Shown here: positions 33,690 to 42,270 of the stretch, piece after piece
How the letters are laid out: every line of letters starts with the position of its first letter
How positions within the stretch are numbered: position 1 is the stretch's first letter
Assembly (NCBI RefSeq): GCF_040120695.1
Contig: NZ_JBEEAC010000006.1
Coordinates: forward strand, 62,001 to 126,000
Direction: 5' to 3'
Origin: Plantactinospora sp040120695
GTDB taxonomy: Bacteria > Actinomycetota > Actinomycetes > Mycobacteriales > Micromonosporaceae
Length of the DNA: 64,000 bases
Translations under genes and position numbers: made by a program
Notes under the pieces: generated by a model
Seen by the model: only the letters and a program-made list of their open reading frames with translations
Told to the model about the DNA's origin: nothing
Databases searched by the model: none

Positions 33690-36032
33690 TCACTCCGTAC
33701 GGAGGCCGCTCGGTCGGAGCAGCCGCCACAGCACCGGCAGACTCCCAACGGTCACCAGCAGCACGACGCCGCCCGCGATCCCGGACATGCTGGCGATGCT
33801 CGGCCAGTCGAGGCGTACCGGCTGGCGGACCAGGGTCAGCAGGATGCCGCCGAGCGTCGTACCCAGCACGATCGCCAGGGCGAGGCCGAGCAGCACCGGC
33901 ACGGCGGTCTGCCAGAACACCGAGGCGCTCAGCGTGCCGCGCCGGGTGCCGAACGCGACCAGTACGGCCAGGGAACGGCGTCGCTCCCGCAACTGCTCCA
34001 GGATGCCGACCAGCAGGCTGGCCCCGAGCAGCAGGAGAGTGGCGAGCACCCCGACGTACAGTCCGCGGCGGATCTGGGCGAACCGGCTGGCCTCCTCGGT
34101 GGCCCGCAGCGTCTGCACCTCGGCCGCCGGACCGAACTCGGCCGCCGCGTTGCGGACGAGTTCGATGGTGTCGGGCCGGGACAGGTCCATGCTGAGGTAG
34201 ACCCGGGCACCGACCCCGCGCAGCGTGGCCGGGTCGAGCGCACCCGGAGTGGCGAGCAGGCCGGCGAACTGGTTGCCGGCCGGGTCGGTCCGGCCGGGCA
34301 CGGCCCGCAGACTGGTCGGAACGGTCCACCGGGTGGTGGTCTCCGGGTGGCGGAAGCCGACCTCCACCGCCTGGCCGGGGGCCGGCAGGCCGGCCGGGTC
34401 CGGGGACTGCTCGTCGATGATCTGGAAGACGTCGCCGTCCACGCAGCGGTCCGGGGTGGCGAGTTCGCGCAGCGCCGCGCAGTTGGCGATCCGCAGCAGG
34501 GTGCCGGGCCGCTGGCCGTACTCGTCCGGCACCGAACCGACCGGCGAGACGGCGGTGTCCAGGACGCCGACCGCCCCCTCGACCCCCGGCACGGCCCGGA
34601 ACCGCTCGGCCAGCGAGTCGGCGTCGACCCCGGGGAGGTCGTCGCGGATCAGCACCATCGTCTGCGCCCGGCTGACGTCCTGGCCGGTGTTGCGGACGTA
34701 GACGCCCTGGACACCCGCGAAGAGCATCTGCAGGGCGATCCCGCCGGCCACCGCGACCGCCACCCCGCTCACCATCCGGGCCGAGGACTCGCTGTCGAGT
34801 TGCAGCCGGCGGATCGCGAGCTGCCAGGAGACGCTGCCGCCGCGCAGCCGGCCGACCACGGCCTCGACCAGCCAGGGCAGCAGCGCGGTGACCCCGATCA
34901 ACAACAGCGTCACCCCGGTGATCACCCGGGCCTGGTTGACCGGGCCACCGGTCTGGTCGATCCCGCCGTGCAGCGGGGCGAGCAGTGCGGCGCCGACCAC
35001 CGGCAGGGCCAACCGCCACCAGAGCCGGCGCCGGCGACTGCCGGACCGGCGTACCACGCCGAGCGGTTCGACCACGATCCGGCGCAGGGCGAGCTGTGCG
35101 ACCGCGACGGCGACGGCCGGCACCGCCAGCACGATCAGCGCGGCCAGCGCCGGGTGGGGCCGGACGTCCCCGGCGAAGACACTGATCCCCTCCAGCGTGA
35201 CCAGCTCGACCAGTTGCCGGCCCAGCAGGAAGAAGGCCGCGCCGGCGAGCAGCCCGAGGAGGGCGCCGACCAGCGCCTCCCCGGCCGCGACCCGGCGGGT
35301 TGTCACCGCGTCCGCGCCGACCAGCCGGAGCGCGGCCAGCCGCCGGTCCCGGGCCTCGCCGCCGAAGCGTACGGCGGCGGCGACGAAGACCGCGATCGGC
35401 AGCAGCAGTACCACGAAGATGATCAGGACGAGCAGCGTCAGTACGGGGTCGAGACCCTCGCCGCTCGGTGTCGATCCGAAGTGGTCGATCCGCAGCGTGC
35501 CGCCGCCGGCCCGGAGCCGGGCGGTGCCGAGGTAGTAGGCGTACTCGTTGGGGCCGGAGAGGCCCTCGTCGGCGATGGTGCCGACGATCGGGTGATCCAG
35601 CCGGGGCCGGAGCAGCGCTCCGTCCGGCGAGTGGAGCAGGTCGGCCAGCGCGGGGGAGACCACCAACTCGCCGGGGCCGGGCAGCCGGGTCAGCCCGGGT
35701 GGAACCGGCGGGTGCGCGCCGTCGGGCTGGAGCAGGCGACCCCGGATCACCTCGTCGCGGTAGACCGTGTCGGAGGCCGTGACGAGGAGGGTCCGCTCGC
35801 CGGGCGGCGGCTGGGCGGCACCCAGGAACTGGTCGTCGCGGGCGGCGTTCCGCTCCGACCGGCCGTCCAGCATGGTGGAGACGGAGGTGCTGGTCAGCAG
35901 CAGGGCCACCCCGAGACCCACCGCGACGGCGGTCATCAGGGTACGCAGCAGCCCGTTGCGGCCACCTGCGAAGACCAGCCGGGCGCCGAGGGCGAGGTCC
36001 GCAACCCACCCGGTGGCGCGGTGCCGGCTCAT
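33690..36032 (-). CDS. FtsX-type ABC transporter permease (PadR-ABC module 1)
   Basis: The 780-residue membrane protein has an N-terminal helix (LLRTLMTAVAVGLGVALLLTS) and a first extracytoplasmic domain. A three-helix FtsX core (about residues 220-350), a second repeat of the same design and a final FtsX core (GVLATLLLLGASLLVGILEQLRERRRSLAVLVAFGTRRG) follow. The cytoplasmic RRSLAVLVAFGTRRGTLSASV stretch is the typical ATPase-contact region. It overlaps the ATPase gene by 4 nt. The substrate is unknown; related MacB-like systems act in peptide or antibiotic efflux or lipoprotein handling. Confidence 0.88.
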   Translation of the reverse strand: MSRHRATGWVADLALGARLVFAGGRNGLLRTLMTAVAVGLGVALLLTSTSVSTMLDGRSERNAARDDQFLGAAQPPPGERTLLVTASDTVYRDEVIRGRLLQPDGAHPPVPPGLTRLPGPGELVVSPALADLLHSPDGALLRPRLDHPIVGTIADEGLSGPNEYAYYLGTARLRAGGGTLRIDHFGSTPSGEGLDPVLTLLVLIIFVVLLLPIAVFVAAAVRFGGEARDRRLAALRLVGADAVTTRRVAAGEALVGALLGLLAGAAFFLLGRQLVELVTLEGISVFAGDVRPHPALAALIVLAVPAVAVAVAQLALRRIVVEPLGVVRRSGSRRRRLWWRLALPVVGAALLAPLHGGIDQTGGPVNQARVITGVTLLLIGVTALLPWLVEAVVGRLRGGSVSWQLAIRRLQLDSESSARMVSGVAVAVAGGIALQMLFAGVQGVYVRNTGQDVSRAQTMVLIRDDLPGVDADSLAERFRAVPGVEGAVGVLDTAVSPVGSVPDEYGQRPGTLLRIANCAALRELATPDRCVDGDVFQIIDEQSPDPAGLPAPGQAVEVGFRHPETTTRWTVPTSLRAVPGRTDPAGNQFAGLLATPGALDPATLRGVGARVYLSMDLSRPDTIELVRNAAAEFGPAAEVQTLRATEEASRFAQIRRGLYVGVLATLLLLGASLLVGILEQLRERRRSLAVLVAFGTRRGTLSASVFWQTAVPVLLGLALAIVLGTTLGGILLTLVRQPVRLDWPSIASMSGIAGGVVLLVTVGSLPVLWRLLRPSGLRTE

Positions 36033-36721
36033 CGGTCCGCCAGCACGGTCTCGCGGGTACGGCCGTCGCGCACCACGACCTCCCGGTCGGCGTACGCGGC
36101 GACCCGTGGTTCGTGCGTGACCAGCATGACGGCGGCGCCGGCCTCCCGGGCCGCCGCGGTGAGCAGCCGCATCACCTGCTCGCCGGCGAGCGAGTCCAGC
36201 GCGCCGGTCGGCTCGTCGGCGAAGACGACCCGGGGGGCGGTGACCAGGGCCCGGGCCACCGCGACCCGCTGACCCTGCCCGCCGGAGACCTCGCCGGGGC
36301 GCTTACCGGCCACGTCGCCGACCTCCAACCGGGCCAGCCAGTCCGCCGCCCGGCGCTCGGCCTCGCGGCGGCGTATCCCGGACAGCCGCAGCGGCAGTGC
36401 GACGTTCTCCAGGCAGGTCAGCTCGGGCACCAGTTGTCCGAACTGGAACACGAAGCCGAACTCGCTGCGGCGCAGCGCGCTGCGCTCGGCATCCGACATC
36501 GCGGAGAGTTCCCGGTCGCGGTACCGCACCGTACCGGCGTCCGGCGGGACGATCCCGGCCAGGCAGTGCAGCAGGGTCGACTTGCCGGAGCCGGAGGGGC
36601 CCATCACGGCCACCACCTCGCCGGCCCGGATCGCCAGGCTCGCCCCGGCCAGCGCCGGGGTCGCCCCGTACGCCTTGTGCAGCTCGACCGCGGCGAGCAG
36701 CGGCTGTTCCTCGGTGTTCAT
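36029..36721 (-). CDS. ABC transporter ATP-binding protein (PadR-ABC module 1)
   Basis: The 230-residue MacB/LolD-type ATPase has Walker A GPSGSGKST, Q-loop FGFVFQFGQL, signature SGGQGQR (Gln in place of the usual Gln-Gln/Arg variant), Walker B VVFADEPTGALDS, and the H-loop His in VTHEPR. It powers the downstream FtsX-type permease. Both its start (ATGA with the PadR gene) and its end overlap neighbours by 4 nt, showing a tight PadR-ATPase-permease operon. Confidence 0.93.
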   Translation of the reverse strand: MNTEEQPLLAAVELHKAYGATPALAGASLAIRAGEVVAVMGPSGSGKSTLLHCLAGIVPPDAGTVRYRDRELSAMSDAERSALRRSEFGFVFQFGQLVPELTCLENVALPLRLSGIRRREAERRAADWLARLEVGDVAGKRPGEVSGGQGQRVAVARALVTAPRVVFADEPTGALDSLAGEQVMRLLTAAAREAGAAVMLVTHEPRVAAYADREVVVRDGRTRETVLADR

Positions 36722-37386
36722 GCCGTTACCTCGCGTCGCGTCGGGACGCTGTGCGGTGCCGTCGGGTCGTCGTGTGTTGCCGTCGGGTGACTCTGTGCTG
36801 CCGTCGGGTGGTTCTGGGATGCCGCCGGATCGCCGTGCGGTGCGGTCGGGCCGGCCGGTGTGCCGGCGGGGAGCGTGGCGGCCAGTTGGTCGAGGCGGGC
36901 GGCGGTCAGCTCCAGCCACCGCAGGTCGGCCTCCAGGTGGAAGAGCGCGAAGTCGCAGATGAGCTGGTCGGCGAGGTCGCCGTCGGCCTTGCGTCGGGTC
37001 AGGGTACGCATCAGGCGCAGGTGCTCGGCGCGCTGCACGTCCAGGATGTCGGCGGCGTCGCGGCCGGTGAGCAGCCCGAGCACGACCTTGGTGTAGAGGG
37101 TGTTCTGCAGGTAGACGTCAGGTTTCTCCGGTCGGGTCAGCCAGCGTTGTACGTCGGTGACCCCGGCTGCGGTGATCGCGTAGCGCTTCCGCTCCGGCCC
37201 GGCGCCGGGCTCCACCCCGTCGACCGAGACCAGGCCGCTTTTCAGCAGCCGGGCCAGGGTCGAGTAGACCTGCCCGTAGTGCAGCGGGCGGGCCTGGCCG
37301 AACCGTTCGTCGTAGACCCGTTTCAGTTCGTAGCCGTGCCGGGGGCTGGCTTCGAGGAGGCCCAGGAAAGTCTGTCCGATCGACAT
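36718..37386 (-). CDS. PadR family transcriptional regulator (module 1)
   Basis: The 222-residue protein has a winged-helix N-terminus (LLEASPRHGYELKRVYDERFGQARPLHYGQVYSTLARLLKSGLV) and the PadR C-terminal dimerisation helices (residues 95-165). A tail of short repeats follows (NHPTAAQSHPTATHDDPTAPHS). First gene of the module, so it probably controls its own operon through the perfect palindrome just upstream. The tail repeat also exists in the PadR of the second module, in a different sequence. Confidence 0.9.
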   Translation of the reverse strand: MSIGQTFLGLLEASPRHGYELKRVYDERFGQARPLHYGQVYSTLARLLKSGLVSVDGVEPGAGPERKRYAITAAGVTDVQRWLTRPEKPDVYLQNTLYTKVVLGLLTGRDAADILDVQRAEHLRLMRTLTRRKADGDLADQLICDFALFHLEADLRWLELTAARLDQLAATLPAGTPAGPTAPHGDPAASQNHPTAAQSHPTATHDDPTAPHSVPTRREVTA

Positions 37387-37396
37387 GCGGCGGACT

Positions 37397-37439
37397 CTAC
37401 ACCACGCGTATACACGAAGTGTATAGCCGGGGTGTGTAG
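37397..37439. promoter_or_regulatory. PadR operator candidate
   Basis: TATACAC (37409-37415) and GTGTATA (37419-37425) form a perfect palindrome around GAA, nested in an outer CACC/GGTG pair centred on the same base. It lies 23 nt upstream of the PadR start and likely overlaps the promoter. Confidence 0.65.
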
Positions 37440-37531
37440 TGTCGCCGCGCATCCGGGGACGGGTCGGTCGGCAGGTGGACAGCGCCGCGGGTGATCGATC
37501 AGGTCCGAACCGGACCACAGACCTCAGCGGT

Positions 37532-38032
37532 TCACCGCTGTGGCAGCGTCCATCCCGTCAGCATCCAGCAGGTCCCCCACAGCAGGAAGAAGGGCGACCA
37601 CAGCAGCAGATCCCAGCGCGCCAGGTCACGGGCCAGGGCGGCGTGCTCGGCGGGCGGCGGACGGACCCCAGCCAGCAACAACGTGTCGCCCACGAAACCG
37701 AACCCGAGCACCCCGATCGCCCGGGCGATCATGAAAAGGCCCAGCACCCACGCGATCGTGAGCACCAGCCGACGCGGAACGGCCGCTCCCCAGGGGCGAA
37801 CCGCTGCCAGCGCAACGATGATGCCAACCACGGCGGCAGCGGCCAGCACCCAGTGGCTCGCCACGAACAGCGGATCACGTGACAGCAGCCGTTCGCGCAT
37901 CTCCGGGGGAAGGGGATCCTTGTCGGCGAGCGCCTCGGCCCCCAGCGCCTGCGCGAACTTCATCGATCCGTACGCGGCCGCACACACCGCCGCTCCGTAC
38001 GCGCCGAGGTGTCCCCGTTCAGCCCGCGACAC
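37532..38032 (-). CDS. small four-helix membrane protein
   Basis: The 166-residue protein has four predicted membrane helices (about residues 9-30, 57-79, 86-112 and 138-160). The C-terminal half (MIARAIGVLGFGFVG ... ARWDLLLWSPFFLLWG) resembles DUF3995-type proteins, but this is a visual impression only. Its start overlaps the end of the next upstream gene by 14 nt, so they are co-transcribed. Function unknown. Confidence 0.7.
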   Translation of the reverse strand: MSRAERGHLGAYGAAVCAAAYGSMKFAQALGAEALADKDPLPPEMRERLLSRDPLFVASHWVLAAAAVVGIIVALAAVRPWGAAVPRRLVLTIAWVLGLFMIARAIGVLGFGFVGDTLLLAGVRPPPAEHAALARDLARWDLLLWSPFFLLWGTCWMLTGWTLPQR

Positions 38033-38474
38033 GGCGCCGCGTCGACGTCACGTAGGAGTGGATCATCGCCAGGAGCAGCCCGATCACGACCGTCCCGACC
38101 ACCCCGTGGTACCACTGCCAGCCGATCCCGAGGCCGATGAAGCCGTCCACTGCCATGATCCCGGCGCCGCCGCCGACGGCGAGCAGCATGGCGGCCAGTA
38201 CCAGCAGCATCAGCATTCTCGGCACCCTCCGAGCCAGCGGCGTGACCGTGGCGAGGGCGAGGCCCGCGCCCAGCAGGCCGGTGGCGGTGGCGCTCCACTG
38301 CGCGACGGCCGGGTCCATGAAGTAGCGCACGGTCTCCTCGGCCGAGACAGGCGGACCACCCGGAAAGCCGAGCCGGGACTCCATGGCGAAGGCAGCCTTC
38401 CCGGCGGCGTATCCGAGAAACAGTAAAGCGATGGTGTACGCCGGCCAGCGACGCGGGCGAGCAGCATCAGTCAT
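38019..38474 (-). CDS. small membrane protein of unknown function
   Basis: The 151-residue protein has about four hydrophobic helices (residues 10-28, 60-78, 82-110 and 120-142) and a short basic end (TSTRRRVAG). Not recognised. The ATG at 38474 gives MTDAARPRRWPAY directly before helix 1; an upstream GTG would add 15 weakly coding residues. It forms a two-gene operon with the membrane protein downstream. Confidence 0.68.
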   Translation of the reverse strand: MTDAARPRRWPAYTIALLFLGYAAGKAAFAMESRLGFPGGPPVSAEETVRYFMDPAVAQWSATATGLLGAGLALATVTPLARRVPRMLMLLVLAAMLLAVGGGAGIMAVDGFIGLGIGWQWYHGVVGTVVIGLLLAMIHSYVTSTRRRVAG

Positions 38475-38871
38475 GATCGCGACGGTAGCCGCTGTGCGGG
38501 CTGGGACAGCAACGCTCACAGGGGAGGGCCACTCCCCCGCGCGGGGGAGGCGGGGTCGGGTGGCGTGACTCGGGGTGCGGGGCGCGTGCCTGGCGGCGGG
38601 CGGCTCGGGCCTCCGCGCCTGACGGATACCCGGTAGGTCCGGAACGTGTCGGGTATGTCACCAGTGTCGGGCATGCCGCTCCTTTCGCGGGTCCGGCGGA
38701 GTGTTCGATCCGGACTAGGATGCGGTCAATGATCGTCGATGCATGACGCGTCAGATCATTTCCGCGTCGTTCATTCCGGTCGATTCGCCGGTCGATTCCG
38801 CCGATCCGATCCGATCCGATTCCGCTGCCCCGATCCGGTACCGACCAATTCGCCAGAGGGATAGTCCAATC
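38475..38871. other. 397-nt intergenic region with palindrome and short repeats
   Basis: No gene is supported here. It contains a perfect 18-bp palindrome CTCCCCCGCGCGGGGGAG (38532-38549). An in-frame extension of the propeller gene starts at 38743, but its codons lack the usual GC-rich third positions and include CCGAT repeats (around 38797-38822), so I treat it as leader DNA. Confidence 0.6.
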
Positions 38872-41199
38872 GTGTTTCCCGCGTTCTCTGCCCGCCAGAG
38901 CCGTGGACGGGCGGCATCCCGGGACGGCATGCCACTGATCACCGACGGGACGGGCCGGCGTACGCCGAAGCGCTCCGCCGCCGAACCGGCCTGGTCCGGT
39001 CTACCGCGCTGGACCTGGGGTCCGCCCGGTCGGCGACCTCGACCGCTGCCGGCGCGCACCGGGCCGTACCAGCCGGTGCCGGCCTGGGTCGCCGCGTTGG
39101 TCGGCTTCACCGACGACCGGACCGGCAGGCCCCGCGCACTGGTCACCAGCTATGCCGGCGCCCGGGTGGTGCTCGACCTGCCCGATGGTGTGCTGGTCGG
39201 CGCGGTGGACGAACGGGCCCACGCGCGGGCGTCCGCGGTTACCCGGATCGACGGCGAGCAGCTGGTCGTCTCGGGTGCCGGCGCCGGCTACCTGGAGGTG
39301 AGCGACCTCGACAGTGGTCGGTCCCGCTGGCGGCAGTGGTGCGGCGACGTGCGGTCCCTGGCGACCGTCACCCTGGCCGGTCGCCCGTTCGCGGTGCTGA
39401 CCAGCGGATCGCCGCACCTGGAGATCTGGTCGCTCGGCGTCGACCGGGGTGCCCGACTGCGCACGTTCCGGACCGGGAGCGAGCGGATCAGCGTGCTGGC
39501 GACGACCGGGGCGGGCGAGGCTGCCGTAGTGGCGGCCGGCACCGGTACCGGCCGGGTGTCGCTGTGGCGGCTGGAGTTCGCGCCGGCCGGCGAGGAGGGT
39601 GTCCGGGTCCAGCCGCTCGGCGAGGACGGTGTCCGGGTCCAGTCGCTCGGCGAGTGCGGCTTCGAGTCCGCCGGGCTGGTGGCCGTGCTGGGGTTCGCGG
39701 ACTGGCACGGCCGGCCGATCCTGCTCGGCGCCGCCGGCCGGGTGGCCCGGGCCTGGGATCTGCGCGACGGGCGACCGCTGGGGCCGGCGTTCACCGGGCA
39801 CACCGGCCAGGTCAACTCCGTGCTGGCCGGCCGGCTCGGCGAGCGTACGGTGCTGTGGAGCGGCGACGACGCGACCGTACGGGCCTGGCTGCCGGAGACG
39901 GGCCGGCAACTGGGCGAGGCTTTCCGTTATCCGTACGAGGCGGCGCCGACCCGGACGATCTCGATCGAGATGGGCGGGCGCCCGATGCTGGTCACCGGGG
40001 ACGGCGCCGGCTTGGTCTGGGTCTGGGACCCCGACCGGCCGTACCCGTTCCGGCGTGACCCTCCGCCCGGTGCTCGGGCCGACGCTGATCCGCTGGGCGT
40101 TCCCGGGCAGTGTCTCGCGGTCGGCGGGTCGGCGGACCGGCCGGTGCTGTTCGGGTCGTTGTCCGGTAACCGGGTCCGAGGGTTCGAGCCCGCGACCGGG
40201 TTGGAGGTCGAGTTGCCGGCCGACGGGATTCCGGGCGGGGTGAGACTGGTGCCGGGGACGTACCCGCTGCTGGCCGACGTCCGGCCGGACGACGTCGAGC
40301 TCTGGGACCCGGGCACCGGCGAACGGATCGGCACGGTGCCGGTCGGCCGGAACCGGGCGGGTCGTCCCGGTGCGGAGCCGTGGGAGCCGACCGGTCCGGC
40401 CGGTGGTGCCCCGACGGTCGGGCCGCTCGCCACGGCGCTGTTCGACGGCCGCCGGATGCTGCTGGTGGCGGAGGGGGCCGCGCTGCTGCGGGCCGACCTC
40501 GGGACCGGCCGACTGGCCGGACCGGTGACCGGGCACTCCGGTCGGATCCGGGGGCTGGCGGTCGGCGAGCTGGCCGGGGTGCCGGTCGCGGCGACCGCCG
40601 CCGAGGACGACACCGTACGACTCTGGGACCTCGCACGGCTCGGGGACCTCGCACGGCTCGGGGACCTCGCCGCCCGGGGGTCTTCCGGGTGGACGGTGCT
40701 GGACGGTCACGGCGGTGCCGCGTACGCCGTGCTGACCGCGACCGTCCACGGGCGTGCCCTGGTGTTCGGGGCCGGCCGGAACGGGCAGGTCCGCTGCGCC
40801 GACGTCACGGACCTGCTCGGGTCGAACCGGGCCCTCGGCGACGGGCAGCCCGGGACCGGCGGCGGCCCGGCGGGGGCGGGTGGCGAACCCGCGGCGGGTG
40901 GCGAGCCCGCCGACCCGGCACCGGTGGTCGACGGGCTGCCGCCCGAGCCGGTCGTCGTGCTGACCGCCACCCGGCCGGTACGGTCGCTGGCCCTGGTCCG
41001 GGGCGGCCGGACCAGCTGGTTGGTGGCGGCAGACGGGAGCGTGCTGCGGTGGCAGCCCGTCGGCGAGCCGGGAACGCCGGGCCGGGCGATCGAGGTGGGT
41101 GCCCCGGTGACCTGTCTGGTGGCGCTGCCCGGACTGCTGGTGGTGGCGGCGGGGGACGGGCTCGTCGGCTACCGCCCCCCGCCCGACCGGGTCGGATAG
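38872..41199 (+). CDS. WD40-like beta-propeller protein
   Basis: The protein has about 775 residues made of repeating blades. Examples are FTGHTGQVNSVLAGRLGERTVLWSGDDATVRAWL, VTGHSGRIRGLAVGELAGVPVAATAAEDDTVRLWDL and LDGHGGAAYAVLTATVHGRALVFGAGRNGQVRCAD. These show the GH...WD spacing of WD40 repeats; such proteins act as interaction platforms. Two internal duplications are visible: GVRVQPLGED/GVRVQSLGE and a triple DLARLG unit. I prefer the GTG at 38872, preceded by AGAGGGA, because the longer frame from 38743 is not coding-like. No signal peptide or kinase domain is attached. Partner unknown. Confidence 0.75.
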   Translation: MFPAFSARQSRGRAASRDGMPLITDGTGRRTPKRSAAEPAWSGLPRWTWGPPGRRPRPLPARTGPYQPVPAWVAALVGFTDDRTGRPRALVTSYAGARVVLDLPDGVLVGAVDERAHARASAVTRIDGEQLVVSGAGAGYLEVSDLDSGRSRWRQWCGDVRSLATVTLAGRPFAVLTSGSPHLEIWSLGVDRGARLRTFRTGSERISVLATTGAGEAAVVAAGTGTGRVSLWRLEFAPAGEEGVRVQPLGEDGVRVQSLGECGFESAGLVAVLGFADWHGRPILLGAAGRVARAWDLRDGRPLGPAFTGHTGQVNSVLAGRLGERTVLWSGDDATVRAWLPETGRQLGEAFRYPYEAAPTRTISIEMGGRPMLVTGDGAGLVWVWDPDRPYPFRRDPPPGARADADPLGVPGQCLAVGGSADRPVLFGSLSGNRVRGFEPATGLEVELPADGIPGGVRLVPGTYPLLADVRPDDVELWDPGTGERIGTVPVGRNRAGRPGAEPWEPTGPAGGAPTVGPLATALFDGRRMLLVAEGAALLRADLGTGRLAGPVTGHSGRIRGLAVGELAGVPVAATAAEDDTVRLWDLARLGDLARLGDLAARGSSGWTVLDGHGGAAYAVLTATVHGRALVFGAGRNGQVRCADVTDLLGSNRALGDGQPGTGGGPAGAGGEPAAGGEPADPAPVVDGLPPEPVVVLTATRPVRSLALVRGGRTSWLVAADGSVLRWQPVGEPGTPGRAIEVGAPVTCLVALPGLLVVAAGDGLVGYRPPPDRVG

Positions 41200-41208
41200 G
41201 TCCCCCCG

Positions 41209-42057
41209 TTACCAGCCGAATCCGGCGTCGTAGGAGATCTCGGCCAGTGCCCGCTGCCCGGACGTGTTGGGGTGGAAGTAGTCCCAGCCGGACAACTGGC
41301 CCAGCGTGAACGGGTAGTTGAAGACCGCGTTGCCGTCGAACAGGCAGTTCGAGCCGTACATGGCGCAGGCCTGGGCGAGCTGGTTGTTGTAGTCGACCAC
41401 CCGTTGCCGTACCCGGGCGCGCCGGTCCGCGTCAGCCTGGGCGTTGGAGGTCGGGCTGGCCAGCATCGACTGGCAGATGCCGAAGAGCGACCACGCGGTA
41501 CGGGCGGCGAGGCTGCCCCGGCCGACCGACCAGAGCCGCTGGATGTCGGGGATGCTGATCACGAACACCCGGGCGTTGGGCAGCCCGGCGCGGAGCCGGC
41601 CCAGCGCGGCGTCGATGTTGCTCCGGAAGGTGCTCACCGGGGTCATGCTCGACTCGGAGCTGGTGCAGGCGTCGTTGGCGCCGATCAGCATCGTCACGTA
41701 GCCGACGCCCTGGGAGACGGCGATGTCGGCCTGGCCGGCCATGTCGGCGGACTTGGCGCCGGAGCGCCCGTCGTTGTGGTTGCGACCCCCGATCGCCGGG
41801 TTCACCGCACGGATGCGCAGGTAGTGGCTGTTCACCCCGGAGTCGTCGCCGGTGCTGAACGAGCGGGACGGGCAGTCGACGTACCACCCGCAGGCGTTGA
41901 AGCCCCGGGTGATCGAGTCACCGAGGCTGGCCATCGAGGCGGGTGGTGGACCGGGGTCGGCGTGCGCAGGGCTGGCGACGAGCCCGACCGAGGTGACGAG
42001 TACGGCGGCGGCGGAGAGAGCGGACAGCAGGGTGCGGGTACGGCGGGGAGCGGACAT
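41209..42057 (-). CDS. secreted GDSL/SGNH esterase-lipase
   Basis: The 282-residue protein has a signal peptide (LLSALSAAAVLVTSVGLVASPAHA, cleavage near residue 34). The SGNH blocks are all present: block I SLGDSITRGF, Gly in the middle region, GAND in LIGANDAC, and the catalytic Asp/His pair in WDYFHPN. Cysteines suggest disulphides, as in the Streptomyces lipase type. GGAGG precedes the ATG at 42057. Secreted hydrolase of lipid or acyl esters; the natural substrate is unknown. It shares a divergent control region with an S1 protease. Confidence 0.9.
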   Translation of the reverse strand: MSAPRRTRTLLSALSAAAVLVTSVGLVASPAHADPGPPPASMASLGDSITRGFNACGWYVDCPSRSFSTGDDSGVNSHYLRIRAVNPAIGGRNHNDGRSGAKSADMAGQADIAVSQGVGYVTMLIGANDACTSSESSMTPVSTFRSNIDAALGRLRAGLPNARVFVISIPDIQRLWSVGRGSLAARTAWSLFGICQSMLASPTSNAQADADRRARVRQRVVDYNNQLAQACAMYGSNCLFDGNAVFNYPFTLGQLSGWDYFHPNTSGQRALAEISYDAGFGW

Positions 42058-42176
42058 GGGCGGCCTCCGGATCGCGGTTGCCTGAGCCGACTGAGGTGGG
42101 CGAATCATATAGACCGTTCTGACGCTCTACAACGGAGGCGGCCATAAGGCGTACGCCCCGTTGCAGGCGATATGTT

Positions 42177-42205
42177 AGACATCTTGTTCATGATCTTAGA
42201 TGTCT
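42177..42205. promoter_or_regulatory. inverted repeat in the esterase/protease divergent region
   Basis: AGACATCT (42177-42184) and AGATGTCT (42198-42205) pair perfectly with 13 nt between. The 213-nt gap is unusually AT-rich for this genome and must contain both promoters. Confidence 0.5.
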
Positions 42206-42270
42206 GAATACTCATATCGGATGTGCCGACTCGGCGCAGACACCTCCAAACCCCCCATGGGAGGCTCCAC

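Noticed and set aside
38743..38871. N-terminal extension of the propeller protein
   Set aside because: Third codon positions are not GC-rich as in the body of the gene, and CCGAT repeats dominate; treated as leader DNA.
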